Assembly (NCBI GenBank): GCA_903813345.2
Contig: CAIIXF020000007.1
Coordinates: 32,291,564 to 32,355,563 of the forward strand
DNA: 64,000 nucleotides
DNA from: Owenia fusiformis
Taxonomy: Eukaryota > Annelida > Polychaeta > Sabellida > Oweniidae
Reading direction: 5' to 3'
The position numbers were made by a program, and so were the translations under genes. Every line of letters starts with the position of its first letter. Position 1 is the stretch's first letter. This document shows positions 10,434-22,599 of this stretch, in pieces. A model generated the notes under the pieces. That model was given only the letters and a program-made list of their open reading frames with translations, was not told the DNA's origin and searched no databases.

Positions 10434-10780
10434 AGAATCAAAACACAAATTAACATTTCATATTTTAACAGTTAAAATTTGCTAGAATCCTAGAAATATC
10501 TAAAACAATAATGAAAGTTTAATTCTTAACTACGAGTAACAATATAAAATTTTACGAAATATAGACCACTGTTGGTCAACATGATGCACATACAGAAACG
10601 TAATGCATTCCTTCACGCCAATATGGTATATGGACTTCATACATTGTCAAAGAATTGAATAAATGTATCTCTATTTCATCTCTGATCTTCGAGTAAGAAG
10701 CCCCTGTAACAGCATATGAGGCCTCGAAATTACGAATAGATGACGTGACATCCAAAGCAAGAGCTTTGGTAATAAACGGA

Positions 10781-12895
10781 TCACACTTCCAACTTGCTGA
10801 TCATAAAGGCTTCCAGAATGATCTTATATTGTTCGGGGTATGCCTGCAGATGGGCAGCATGCGGGGAAGAAGGCCAATACTTGGCCTGAACCTCGAACCC
10901 ATTTTTCTTCCAAAGGTCTATCAGTTCCTGTATGGCTTGAGGGCAACTCATCGGGTCATCCAAAGAATAGAAGATTAGAGTTGGCTGGTTAAGGTAATTA
11001 CTCTTGAAAACCTCCACCGCCTGGTCGAAGAACTCTAATGTGTATTTGCTCGTGAGGCTGAGATATGACCGAAATATAAGTCTCACCAACAGTCTACCTA
11101 GGTAGCTATCAGAGGCAGCTATCGAACCGGCTCTTACCATCCTCTCGGTTCCCCCTATTACAATAGAGTCAAATACTTGTCCTACAAACCTGTGACGTAA
11201 CAATCTTCCATAGCGTTTGGTATTCTCCTTCAGTTCAATCATACACACGGTGAAGAGGTATGCGCCTATGGAGAAGGCATGTACCATTAGTGGTTGGTTC
11301 TTTGACAGTCTCTTAGCAACATACGTAAGAAGATGCCTTGCAGTTGTTCTGGCAACTGAGGGTAATAAAAACTGGTTGATTGCACCTTTGATTATAATCA
11401 CATCATGGCCCCTCTCATGGTAAAGATTGCAATATTTGATCAATGCCCTGTCAGGAGCATTAAGCCATCCGAATAATAATACAACTGGCTTCTGTTTGAA
11501 TTTAATCTTCTTTTTCTTTTTGGGCTTTGGTTGATCTTCTGAAACTTTATTGTACAGTTCAGTTTCAGAAATGTCTCTGTGTAAAGATGAACTCTCTTCT
11601 GGTTTCGGCGTGTCATCAATTTCAGGAAAGACAAGTTCATTAATGGGTGTTTTATCACCTTCATCCTGCGTAGAGGCATCTTGTGAAAGACCAGAGTCAT
11701 TGTTACTAGGCAGGGCATCGGGTTGTGGATTATCAACCTCATTATGTAACATGGTTGTATCCACATTCACAGTTGGTAGCTTCAACCCACTGCTAGAATG
11801 TTCTTTGGAACATGAGTTTTGTGACTCATCCACAATTACATTGTCATATGTTTCCTTTTCAGGTAACTTATTGTCTTTGGGAACTTCCGTTTTTGGACTG
11901 ACTAGAATATCTTTACTCCCAACTTCTTCAATATCCTTTGTTAGTTGTTGAATTTGGTTGAAAACCTCATCTTTGAGATACTCTTCAGACTCCTGTACAA
12001 TTTGAGTAATATCAGGTTCGTTGTCATGTGATTGATCACTAGACGCTGATGATAACGATGAGCGTGAGCCTTCAGTTGATGAGCGTCGTGAGTGACCACC
12101 TAGAAACACATTAAACAGTTTATTTCTCAAGCCACCATTCATCCCAGTGTCTGCTTTTAACAGTGGGTCGTCGTGTATCTCCGAGTCTGAATGACTACCC
12201 GAGTCATTCGACTGATTGGTCCCAATCCGTGAATGGGCAGGTATAGGTCTAGGTAAAGAAGAATACCTTCGCTCGCTGCATTTATCATCAGAACTACGCC
12301 GTAGACTAGGACTTGTAGGAGTTGAATTTAATCCTCCTTGAAGCGACGCACTGAGTTTGTGTCCTTTTTTAACATCATGCCTTGGAGACGTCTCCGCTGA
12401 TGCGATATCATTTGCTGCATTTATACTGATATTTGAGCCGTTTGGTTTCAATACTGTGGAGTGAGTAAGCGATTCAGCAGTAGCATTAGGCGTAGAGGAA
12501 ACCGTGGAAGGGTCGTTTTGCAATGTCCTGGAGCTTCTAGTGCTTCCAATGCTTTCCCTGGTTCCAAGTACACTACTACGTCCACTAATAATACTGCTGC
12601 TATAATCCGACGTGTTGGTTCTCAAATAGGAATTATTTGTGGTAACCGAAGAACAAGAGGGGCATGGACTGTCTAAATTGGCAATATATGGTTTTGGCGG
12701 TGGTTCTCCCTCGTACACTAAATGTCTGTGATCTATACCAGGGGCAACATATTGAACAATAACTTTGTATCCTTCGTGCAGAGGCCTACATGAGCTGACT
12801 TTCGGGACCGTTCCTCCCATGTTTGATGAATTAAGGGAACTCCTACTCCTGTGATCAGGAAGGGTCCCTGCTAATGCTGCTGCTCTATTCGACAT
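10781..12895 (-). CDS. TMEM53/DUF829-domain protein with long disordered N-terminal half
   Basis: An uninterrupted frame of 704 codons plus stop (TGA at 10781-10783); the ATG at 12895 is the first Met and is preceded by GGCG. Residues 1-450 or so are rich in Ser, Thr, Asn and Asp (runs such as HSRRSSTEGSRSSLSSASSD) and appear disordered. A Lys-rich linker (KPKKKKKIKFKQKP) precedes the DUF829 domain, which begins near residue 469 with PVVLLFGWLNAPDRALIKY. This domain has an alpha/beta-hydrolase layout: HAFSIGA gives a candidate nucleophile Ser at about 542, YSLDDP a candidate Asp near 646-647, and SPHAAH a His near 679. TMEM53 relatives are normally about 280 residues and sit in nuclear-envelope or ER membranes. 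This one is 2.5 times longer and lacks an obvious transmembrane helix. It is single-exon, unlike its neighbours. Enzyme activity is not established for the family. Confidence 0.9.
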   Translation of the reverse strand: MSNRAAALAGTLPDHRSRSSLNSSNMGGTVPKVSSCRPLHEGYKVIVQYVAPGIDHRHLVYEGEPPPKPYIANLDSPCPSCSSVTTNNSYLRTNTSDYSSSIISGRSSVLGTRESIGSTRSSRTLQNDPSTVSSTPNATAESLTHSTVLKPNGSNISINAANDIASAETSPRHDVKKGHKLSASLQGGLNSTPTSPSLRRSSDDKCSERRYSSLPRPIPAHSRIGTNQSNDSGSHSDSEIHDDPLLKADTGMNGGLRNKLFNVFLGGHSRRSSTEGSRSSLSSASSDQSHDNEPDITQIVQESEEYLKDEVFNQIQQLTKDIEEVGSKDILVSPKTEVPKDNKLPEKETYDNVIVDESQNSCSKEHSSSGLKLPTVNVDTTMLHNEVDNPQPDALPSNNDSGLSQDASTQDEGDKTPINELVFPEIDDTPKPEESSSLHRDISETELYNKVSEDQPKPKKKKKIKFKQKPVVLLFGWLNAPDRALIKYCNLYHERGHDVIIIKGAINQFLLPSVARTTARHLLTYVAKRLSKNQPLMVHAFSIGAYLFTVCMIELKENTKRYGRLLRHRFVGQVFDSIVIGGTERMVRAGSIAASDSYLGRLLVRLIFRSYLSLTSKYTLEFFDQAVEVFKSNYLNQPTLIFYSLDDPMSCPQAIQELIDLWKKNGFEVQAKYWPSSPHAAHLQAYPEQYKIILEAFMISKLEV

Positions 12896-13838
12896 CGCCA
12901 GTGGTTTTATATGTCACAAATCTGCATATATTATTCACGTATTATAGCAAGCAGGTACTGAATCAATACGCCGATTGTGATACATCATGACTTGAACATA
13001 TTACTGCAGTCTTTGCTTGACTTCATCCCCAGAGACCATCGACCACATCATCCACTATTAATGCATTTAGTCTATCAGATATCAGCCTAAGTTCCAATGC
13101 ATACTCGGTATTAATTCCCTGTATTGCATTGAAACAACAGACGCTTATTTAACCCTACTCAAGAACATACTTTTAATAGAATTCCTGTTATATATTTTCA
13201 AGTTCCTTTCAGCATATTTCCTTTTCATCATTAATGTCACGAGTCACGTTGACTTTGCTTTGCGAGCAATATATGACAGAGAGACACGTAGCCTAATGAA
13301 TAAAACGATTTCACGTTTGCCACATTGATTGACTCATTGTTTTCCGTAAATTCGCTGTTGCACATACATTGCTTTATCATTAAAACTGCATATTAGCGTG
13401 TCATAAGCTATTCCATCACTTATGTTCCTTATGCTACACAGCAGCTCTGCATAGAGATAATGTTTTTAAGCCAAACCAATAGAGGCTCACAAATATTTGA
13501 ATGTTATTATGCAGGATATTGCACCAGCTTATCATCTTACAAAATGAGATTTTCTAGGATGTTCTTCCTTCCTGATTGGCATTTTACATCTTACAACCTT
13601 GCACCGTATGTTCTCTCGATGCCAGCAGACCGGTAGCAATTAGCTGTAGAAGCAATCTTGTCTAATTTGTAATTCCTGTCGCACCAAGGGTAAAGTTAGG
13701 AATTAATGCATGGAAAATCGATTTATTCCAAAAACGTTTTGAGTGATGCTTTCAGTCTTGTCTAAGTGGCTGTTTTATTGATGCCCCATTGTTTTCCTGC
13801 AAATAGAGAATAAACTAATTATAGAACAAACCGATGTG
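12896..13838. other. upstream region of the TMEM53-like gene; no gene recognised
   Basis: This should hold the 5' UTR and promoter of the minus-strand TMEM53-like gene. I see no TATA box or initiator that I could place with confidence and no coding region. Confidence 0.4.
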
Positions 13839-13839
13839 C

Positions 13840-14472
13840 ATCAACTATGATATGATGATTATATGCAACGATGTACATAGAAAGCTTCACAGTTTCAATA
13901 TCAACGTTTTATATACATCATCTATGATATGATGATTATATGCAACGATGTACATAGAAAGCTTCACAGTTTCAATATCAACGTTTTATATACATCATCT
14001 ATGATGTGATGATTATATGCAACGATGTACATAGAAAGCTTCACAGTTTCAATATCAACGTTTTATATACATCATCTATGATATGATGATTATATGCAAC
14101 GATGTACATAGAAAGCTTCACAGTTTTGACATCAATGCTTTATATACATCATCTATGATATGATGATTATATGCAACGATGTACATAGAAAGCTTCACAG
14201 TTTCAATATCAACGTTTTATATACATCATCTATGATATGATAATTATATGCAACGATGTACATAGAAAGCTTCACAGTTTCAATATCAACGTTTTATATA
14301 CATCATCTATGATATGATGAGTATATAACGGTGTACGTAGGAAGCCTCACAGTTTCGACATCAACGTTTTATATACATCATCTACGATATGATGAGTATA
14401 CAACGGCGTTCATAGGAAGCTTCATAGTTTCGACATCAACGTTTTTATATACATCATCTATGATATGATGAC
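13840..14472. repeat. 77-bp tandem satellite (~8 copies)
   Basis: A 77-base unit repeats about eight times: GATATGATGATTATATGCAA, CGATGTACATAGAAAGCTTC, ACAGTTTCAATATCAACGTT, TTATATACATCATCTAT. The first copies are nearly identical and the last two have diverged (GTATACAACGGCGTTCATAG). The unit is AT-rich and partly self-complementary around ATCATCTATGATATGATGAT. It is not a CRISPR array: there are no variable spacers. Confidence 0.95.
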
Positions 14473-14669
14473 TATTTTTATATGCATGTACCTTGAAGCG
14501 AGTTCTTTATTATTTTAGAATCGTGGTTAATTCCCTCAATAGCGATAAAATTTTACGGCTGTAGATTGTAGAAATATATTCTAACTTATTAAGGTCGATT
14601 TGCGTCAACATCTCCCATGGCTGTAGTTGCTTATAATTTCGTATTATCATGGCTAGATCCACGTTTACA

Positions 14670-15010
14670 AGAGCCTTTCCAGAAACATATGTATTGTTTC
14701 GTTTGAAAACTGCAAATCTATCAACATGAACCGGCAGATTTGAAATATCCTGGATCGATCTTCTAGTATTGTTCCGTTGAGACGCGTTGATAAAAGCAAT
14801 TCGAATGCACAATGGGTAATGGGGCAATGAAACCAAATAGGCCCATATAACTCGGAACATTGTCGTACTTGTCTTAAAGCAGGAGAATTGGGAAAATTGG
14901 AACACAAAATTCGTGAGGAAAAATGTAAATATCTAATAAATGAATTGTGTAATCATTTGAAACAGTTATCGCCAGATAAATGTACGTTAATAGCAAAGAA
15001 ACTGTTTAAC
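14670..15010 (+). pseudogene. LINE reverse-transcriptase C-terminal remnant (weak)
   Basis: A plus-strand frame from about 14850 reads EHCRTCLKAGELGKLEHKIR, then EEKCKYLINELCNHLKQLSP. This resembles the Cys/His-containing segment near the C-terminus of non-LTR retrotransposon ORF2 proteins. Upstream reading is broken by stops. The overlapping minus-strand frames (14510-14907) have no recognisable family. I am only moderately sure that this is a LINE tail. Confidence 0.35.
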
Positions 15011-15867
15011 CACGCACGCCATTCACTCTTTTAACTCTGAAAGCCCATGGTATGATGCACGTTATTATCAGATACCGCATCATTATCTAACTTTCAAGGC
15101 ACTTCGAAATTATGTTAAATCACAAATCCTCAAACGAATTTCAGATTTCAGATTTAAAATACGTTCCTGTGATAGTGGCGATTAACTAAACCTCGTGAAG
15201 AATTCTTAAAGTACATTACACATCTCTGCTTACAACAATTCATTTAGTTCCTCTTAATACCTACCATATACCTTTACCTCGTTCAAAGAAGCTTGCAATA
15301 ACATTCTAGATGGAGCTCCCTTTACAGATGAGAATTGGACGTCAAACTCTTTATAGGCTAACGGGGTTTTATCTTGTTATCTTTGGATTCTACAAGAACT
15401 GACATCCGAGAGGATGTTTAATGTTAAGGCCCAAGAAGACCTTCATCCTTATCTCGTCTTTTTCTACAACATGACATTATTTCAAAACATGCTGTATAGG
15501 GAACAACGCAACAGTAGAGGGAACGTGTACAGCCCAATAAAGCTTAAGCCAGAAAAATAAGATCTTATGGTTGCCAAATATTTAAAAAACAGAATTGACC
15601 AGATTGACTTAATATAGTTTTGAAGTTTTAAAAATGCTTCTTTCTATAATAATGTGATATGACAATCAATCGCATTGTCTATCCAATATTTCTGATATTT
15701 CATGAAAACGAAACTGACCTCAACTCACGCAGATGTTGTCATAAATAGTTCCCTAAAGGATCATTTTTGGAAATGATTTAATAATTAACATTTTCACAAA
15801 ATAGACCTGGCTGACTTGTCTATCCTGGGTAGCAGAAACAAGAATATTAATTTGTTCTGGCCTTAGA

Positions 15868-16373
15868 ACTGTTCCACAACTAGTTACTTTGACGGAACGT
15901 CAATGTAACAAAATGGATGAAGTTCCTGGATTCGAGTTTTTTGTTTTCTCGATTTAAACTTACATGCAAATCATGTTGCGGATTATCATTTTGCACAAAA
16001 ATAGACAATATAGTCTAGCTTTTAGAAATGCTCTCGATTTGGAATTTGATTTTTTAAATAAAACTGTAAGTCATGCATTTAGACCATCGCTTTTGTTACA
16101 TTGACGTATGTCGTTAAAGTAACATACATTAGTAATATAACGGACTTTCGTCAATGTAACAAAAGCGAGGGGCTAAATATATGAATTGCAACTTCATTTA
16201 TGAAACAAATTCCAAATCCAAATAAAACTATATTTTCTAGCTTTGTGCCAACTTATAATCTGCAACTTGACTTATAAGTAGGTCGAATTCGAGAAAACAA
16301 AAAACTAGTAACCAGGAAGTTCACCCATTTTGTTACATTGACGTTCCGTCAAAGTAACTAGTTGTGGAACAGT
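15868..16373. mobile_element. 506-bp fold-back element with ACTGTTCCACAACTAGTTAC termini
   Basis: Near-perfect terminal inverted repeats of about 50 bases (ACTGTTCCACAACTAGTTAC, TTTGACGGAACGTCAATGTA, ACAAAATGG). The inverted pairing continues imperfectly through most of the element, so it could fold into one long hairpin. The submotif CGTCAATGTAACAAAA recurs four times, twice in each orientation, in the arms and around the centre. The flanks share CTTAG (CCTTAGA left, GCTTAGG right), a possible degraded target duplication. It has no coding capacity. Superfamily unresolved. Confidence 0.85.
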
Positions 16374-18600
16374 GCTTAGGAACATCTTATTAATCTGCAA
16401 GGTTCCAGATGTTCCATTTTGTTTTGTATACCACCTTGAAATTCGAACATGACTTAACATGTCAAGGTTATTTCCGAAACTACTTTTTATGATTTAGGTC
16501 GATAACCCACAACAGAATAAAGTAAAATTGTTTTCGATAAGCCTATAACTATGAACATAATTTGCTTCTGGTTCGTTTAGACCCAAAAACTTCAACCATA
16601 TTGCTAGTCTCTGCCTAGTTTCCAATAACGCATATCAGGTAAACCATATTTTTAGGATACTGATGGAAATCGCTGTTTGTATCCAATTACGTTTCAACAA
16701 GTTCTGAGAGAGAGGGTACCTGTAAATTACTCCCAACTGTTCAAGATGAGCCTGATGTTTACCACGTCTACTTCGTGGGGAGATGCACTTTGCGAGTAAA
16801 AACAAGCATCCTTCTTGTGGATGATAATTTAAGATCAATTTCAGAAAAATCCTTTTCGAATGAAACCATATACTTTTAATTGAATATCCTAATCTAAGTG
16901 AATACTACATACGAATAAATACAGTAGGTATTTTCTTAATGATGATTTTCAATTTTGCCCATATACCTGCTTTTTAACGAGAGTAGAAAATCGAAAAGAG
17001 TTTTCTTTTCATGATCAACAGAGTGTAGATAAATCAAAGAATTTATCGTTGGTACATATCGTTAAATGAACCATTCATTAGATTGCGAGTTGTTTATGAC
17101 GCAATATACAGTGAAGGCTTACGAGTGATAAATGGCACTAATCAAAAAACGCAATTCGAGACTACATTCTTCAAAGTTGATACATATTCTGTCATCATTT
17201 TATGATAAAATACAAGTCAGTACTACTCGAGCAATACGCAATCAATGTAAGGGCTGTCCTTATTTAATCTCTTAATAATCAATGTCAAATTTATGTCAAG
17301 TTCTAATCATGTATATATTCTTGCCGAACAGTTTGGCTGTTTTGGCATTTTGGAGATAAAGTTGATAACGTGTGTATAAATACATTTCTTATTATGGAAC
17401 TAATTGAAGGTCTGTTAAGAGGAAATGGTTACAAATGCAATTAGACTTTCCGGTTAAACGTGTTCGAACAGTTTATTTGATTCTATTTTGTGAATTGGAG
17501 CTTGATTAGTCAGTAACATACATATTGAAATGAGAATCAATGAATAGAATACTCGCAGATATTATCACCATTGGGATTTAGCCTGACATGTACATACAGT
17601 AACTAAATTACACATTTCGATTTGACTTAATCATCCTTAACCAGAGACAGCTTTGTAGCATCATAAGAATAATATCATTTGATAAAGTGCAATTAAAGTG
17701 TAGAACTTGTAACAACAGAAGCTTCTTGTGTGTATATAATGAGTTTTACGTTAAAAGTCTCTAAAGGTGGTGATTTCTTAATATTTTAATCAATTCTAAA
17801 ACGGCAGTATTCAGAACGTGAAAATGAAACGTTTCGTATTCGAAGAGAATGTCAAAATTGTATTTGATATATGAATTTTTCAAACTTCTAATTAGAACTG
17901 CATTAGAAACGTAAACAGTGTATGCTGCCTCAGGTATCAAAAAGAGAGAATGAAGATATTGAATTTATAGTTTGGAGACCATGTACGTTAATTTTGTACA
18001 TTTCTTTTGGCGCCGCTTTATCATGATATATAACCCTAGGGATAGCCGGACTACATGTACGTATGTTAGAATGAACCAGAGATTGAAGGATACGAAACTT
18101 TCAATTTGCTTAATTATTGTTCATTCTGATACTATGCATCGCTCACTCTTGCAGAATGGAGAAGGCATGACTTACCTTATTGTTATGGATTAGGATCTTT
18201 ATGTTATTGGTTATTAAGGAAAATTTTAGATTTTACAAAAAAAGGCAATGCTGCTAAGAGCATGTCCTATAACGCAAAGTATGAACCAAATATGAACCTA
18301 ATAAGAAACTTGAAAAATTGTTTTGAAGTTTTTATCTGAAAAACTTATTTCATTTATGAAAACTACAAATTGGCTCTAAAAATACTTGATATAAAAGGAG
18401 CTTAAAATGTCAAAAATCGTACAACTTCTGAGGATGAAACTTTTAAAAACGTGTGCAATAACAATGAATCTGCCAATGAGGTTCTATGCTAAGTTTTATA
18501 CTAATTTACACCACTCCTTCAACTGTACATGTGCATGCTACTTTCCCAGAACTTGGCCACATGGTGGTGAATGGATTGACAGGTATCTCTAGTAGTGGAT
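16374..18600. other. no gene recognised
   Basis: More than 2 kb of AT-rich DNA with only short open frames (16635-16838 minus; 17972-18193 and 18407-18592 plus) that show no domain or splice context. I see no repeat structure either. Confidence 0.5.
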
Positions 18601-18625
18601 TAGACTTATGTTATTGGTTACCCTA

Positions 18626-19408
18626 CTATCACACCAAACTAGTTCTCACTACGTTCTCGAAAACGGGCTTCAACTGTGTACGAACGGACTGGACCTACTA
18701 AGAACCGTTTGGGATCTATTTACAAACTTCATCGAACGTACTCGAACGGGTAGGTCCTCTAGAACTTGACAATGCTCAAAATGTTTTCGTGGTCGTCACG
18801 TTCTACAATTAGAACGAGTGACAACGTACTAACGACGAGCTGGACGTACTACGATCGGAACCGTCGTACTTCAATCCTACTAGGGACGTTTTAACAACGA
18901 GTTGAACTGTCTGAGAACGTGTTGAGAACGAGGTAGAACTAATTGCAAACGGGTTTAAACTGATTAAGAACGTATTTAACACTGCTGATGAACGGGTTAG
19001 CAAAAATATAGCTATCACACCAAACAAGTTGCCACTGCGTTCTTCAAAACTGGTTTTAAACTGTATGCGAACGGAATGAACGTAGCTGCAACTTTCTAAG
19101 GTCTATTTACGAACTTTATGAACGTTCTCAGACGGGAATGTGATTTTAGAATTTTGAACATGGCGACCATACCGTTCTGTAATCAGGTCATGTTGACCTT
19201 CTAGACTAAGGGACGCGTTCTACGACGTTGCACACCGACGTGGTGCGACCTGAACGAACTGCGAACGAGATGGACGTATTGAAGACTGTTTAAGAACGAA
19301 GAAGCTAATTATTTCAGACATATTTCCCGATTACAGCCAGATTGAGCCCGTTTTACGACGTTTTTGTAGGACTGGCAAGAACGGGTAAGAACTAGTTTGG
19401 TGTGATAG
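18626..19408. mobile_element. ~780-bp MITE with CTATCACACCAAACTAGTTCT ends, dense in GAACG/CGTTC
   Basis: CTATCACACCAAACTAGTTC at 18626 is matched by its inverse ending at 19408. A third copy of the terminal motif (TATCACACCAAACAAGTT) lies at about 19014, so the element looks like two similar halves joined. The interior is packed with GAACG and CGTTC words in both orientations and has no long open frame. Its composition is clearly unlike the surrounding AT-rich DNA. Confidence 0.75.
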
Positions 19409-19414
19409 GGGGGT

Positions 19415-20587
19415 TACAAATTGCCGGGTGTAGTAAAGATGCAGATATTTTTGTGTGAAAATGCAGGATCTGCAGTATTGATATATATTATATAGCCTAA
19501 CTTTTAGTATCGAGATCGAGTATAGTATTTTTTTGCGAGAAATACCCGCCATTTTTAAAGTGGCAGCCATCTTGAAAAATCTTTTTTGAGTAAAACTATT
19601 TATCAATGTACATATTTCATGAAGAAAATTGGTCGACTATTATTTGGGTTATGCTCCTGACAGACAACCGGACGGAAGGGTGCTTCGCTATATCCCTACC
19701 GAACTTTGTTCATTGGGATGTTATTTTATATTTTGGCGACCTTACACAATGACTATTTTGTCAATTATTCATGGAAATAAATCCGGTTTAAATAATTAAT
19801 CTATATAGTTACTCATTATGTCAAAATAACTCATTTTAGTATTCTATTTGTCTTCCTTTTTTCAGAAAGTACTCCACTGTATCGTATCGTATAAATAAAC
19901 TACGATTGTTCTTTTTTGTAAAGTATGTTATTATATTAATGTATGCGACACCATCATATTTCGAAATACAATTCTGTAATCTATTATCATTCTTAGTATG
20001 AAAAATACCGATGGTGTAGTTTGTGACACATGATATTATGAATAATACAATTATTGATTCTGAGACTGGTTGAGCAATTATAAATTACTACGACATTAGT
20101 ACTGCACATGTCAGGTATGTGGATGTCAAATATGGTCGCGAAATAAAAGCCAAACAACGGAAGCAATTGACGATGGTTATATATTATGCAATATTCTCAG
20201 TTCTACATTCTTCCGTTAACATGGTTCTGAATATTAAATTAAAAAATCACGGCTATGCAATTACAAACGCAATTATTGTAATGTGGTAACATAATTGCTT
20301 TTACTATTGAATAATTTCGTGACGGTATACGTATAGATTTATAATTACAATAATCTTTTTCATTTCACTGTATAAGTTGATTTTTTCTAAAGGCAGGCTG
20401 GTACCTATTTATTTTCGTTTCAAAGTTATCTTGACTTTATGTTTTATATGTGGGATGTTCTAGTCCGGGGATTTAGTCTGTCCAACGCGTGAATTCGACC
20501 TTAATTTTAAAGCTGCGATTGTTACCCCAGGTTGATGCAATGAGGACACAACGTTGGATATGCCATTTCAGTCGATAAACCAGGTAT
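19415..20587. other. no gene recognised
   Basis: AT-rich DNA. The minus-strand open frame 19331-19606 overlaps the MITE border and has no recognisable features. I see no repeats of note. Confidence 0.5.
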
Positions 20588-20880
20588 TACAGGGTGTTCC
20601 AATAGTAACAGGACTGGTGCTGGTATTTTGTTAAATATGCACCAATCGTCTTCAAAATTTTACATAATGTACTTTCATATATCGTTACTAAGACTGCAAA
20701 GTCTCGACAAAATATATGAAACTCGGGTAGAGTTATGGTTGCTATAGTAACATGACATCACAATACCCGGGGCAACATTCCACGCAAAAAGTTACAGAGA
20801 CATTCAGCATTTTGTTCATGCCATATCATTTTGTACATGCCATATCAAAGTTGAAATGCAACAACTGGTGGGAATTACAT

Positions 20881-22592
20881 TTCTTTTTTATTAAGAAATA
20901 TTTATTGCTTCATAAAAATATCATAATATAAATCCCTTCAGTCGCCCGAATGCATTATAGAAGGGTACATTAATAGCACAAAATACAAAATTATGATTAG
21001 GTCAAGGGGTTCACTCTGCACTTGTGGTTGGCCATGGGGTGGAAATATTAAGTGTGGATAATATAAAATAAAGTATAGTATATATAGTATGTAGGGAGGG
21101 GAAAACGTTATAGGTTCATTTCAATGAATTCAGCGATTGAGGTTTGGAGATGTGAATTTAGATCAAGGGAAATATTGTCCGAGCCATGTTTCATTAAGTA
21201 AAGGAGATCATTCTGAGTTAAATGATTATCTGATAGTCCAGTTATGTTAATAATATCAGTTTTTAATTTTGTTATCTTTTCTTTAATAAGGGGACACTGA
21301 AAGAAGAAGTGTTTTTCCGTCTGGGGGGCTCCACATTTACAGTTTGGATTCTCAACATAAGTGAAGTTGTGAGCATAAAGTTGGGCTTTGAAAAGAAGAT
21401 CAGCTCTAAATTGGTTAATCAAAATTTCATGAGATCTTTTTAGATTGAGTTTGGAGGTGCTAATAAAACTTTCTTGGTTTTTAAACAAAATCTTTTGGTG
21501 TTTTTTAAAGGATTGGAGAGTATTCAAATTACGTAATCGTTTTGGTAGTCATGACCAGTTTGATATTGATGATGGAACTGATGAATTCAAGAACCTCTTT
21601 GAGCATCTGGTTGGTAAATTAAATTCAGATCTATCACGCAGATTGCGTGTTCCCCGATTTTTGAATTTATCAAAAATTTCATCTAAAAAGGGTGGATTTG
21701 GACCATTTACAACTTTAAACATAAAGTTGTTAATTTGCATTTTTCTTCTTGTGTCTAGAGAAGGCCATTGAAGGAGATTCAAAACTTTATCAGTATTACT
21801 GCCATGAAGACAACCAGAGCACAAAAGAGCAGCCTGATAATAAATTTGATCAAGTCTATTTAGAAGATATTTTGATGCAGTGTTAAAAATAGCAGTACCA
21901 TAATCAAAATGAGGTCTTATAAATGAGTTGAAAAGCGTTTCCAGATCTCTTGAGTTTAACTTTGTTTTAAGGTTCTTCAGGGGATTTATCATTTTCCTAA
22001 CTTTATTATATATTTCTTCAATATGGTTTTGATTGGTCAGATTATGATCAAAAGTGTATCCAAGGTGTTTATGTACATTTGTTCTTTCGATTTCAGAGTC
22101 ACTTAGAAACGATTTGCTTACATTTTGAGGATTTGCTTTAACTCCATGGAAAATAACTTCACAGCTCTTTTCTGGTTTAAATTGTAATTTCCACAATTTG
22201 GACCAATTTTCTATCTCAGTTAGATCGGATTTAACTAGTTCATCAATTTCTTGGGGCTTTTTGGGATCAAAAATAAAATGAAGAGATGTGTCATCTGCAT
22301 AGATATAGCATTTGGAGTTTTTATTATCAGGAAGGTCATTAATGTATAAAATAAATTGAAGTGGGCCTAAAATTGATCCCTGTGGCACGCCACAGTTTAG
22401 GAAGCCTGCTTCAGTTGTTACTGATGACTCACCAGCAATGTTTACAAAAAACCGCCTATTTGTCAGATATGATTTTAATAAATTTAGAAGTTGTCCATGA
22501 ATACCGTAGGCCCTTAGTTTGTGTAGAAGTAAGTTATGCGGAACACGGTGTTTTACATCATTTGATATCCCAATGTATCCTCTACTTTGAAA
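20881..22592 (-). pseudogene. 5'-truncated non-LTR (LINE) reverse transcriptase, frameshifted
   Basis: The minus-strand reading starts near 22592 inside the RT domain (VKHRVPHNLLLHKLRAYGI) and continues through GVPQGSILGPLQFILYINDL and the catalytic box YADDTSLH. It then runs through the thumb/connection region (SCEVIFHG, HKHLGYTFDHNL) to about 21549. A frameshift near 21530-21550 moves the frame to 21108-21527, which carries LNTLQSFKKHQ and the terminal Cys/His segment CKCGAPQTEKHFFFQCPLI. The endonuclease and the 5' part are missing. The 3' end near 20881 has AATAAA and an A-run on the minus strand. It is a jockey/CR1-like LINE by motif, now dead, inserted inside the long-TIR element. Confidence 0.85.
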
Positions 22593-22599
22593 AATAATC

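Noticed and set aside
13840-14472. CRISPR-like array
   Set aside because: Units are contiguous 77-bp copies with no unique spacers, and the DNA is from an animal.
16635-16838. 67-residue minus-strand frame (HLEQLGVIYRYPLSQNLLKR)
   Set aside because: Composition looks protein-like but I recognise no family and see no flanking exons; not enough to call a gene.
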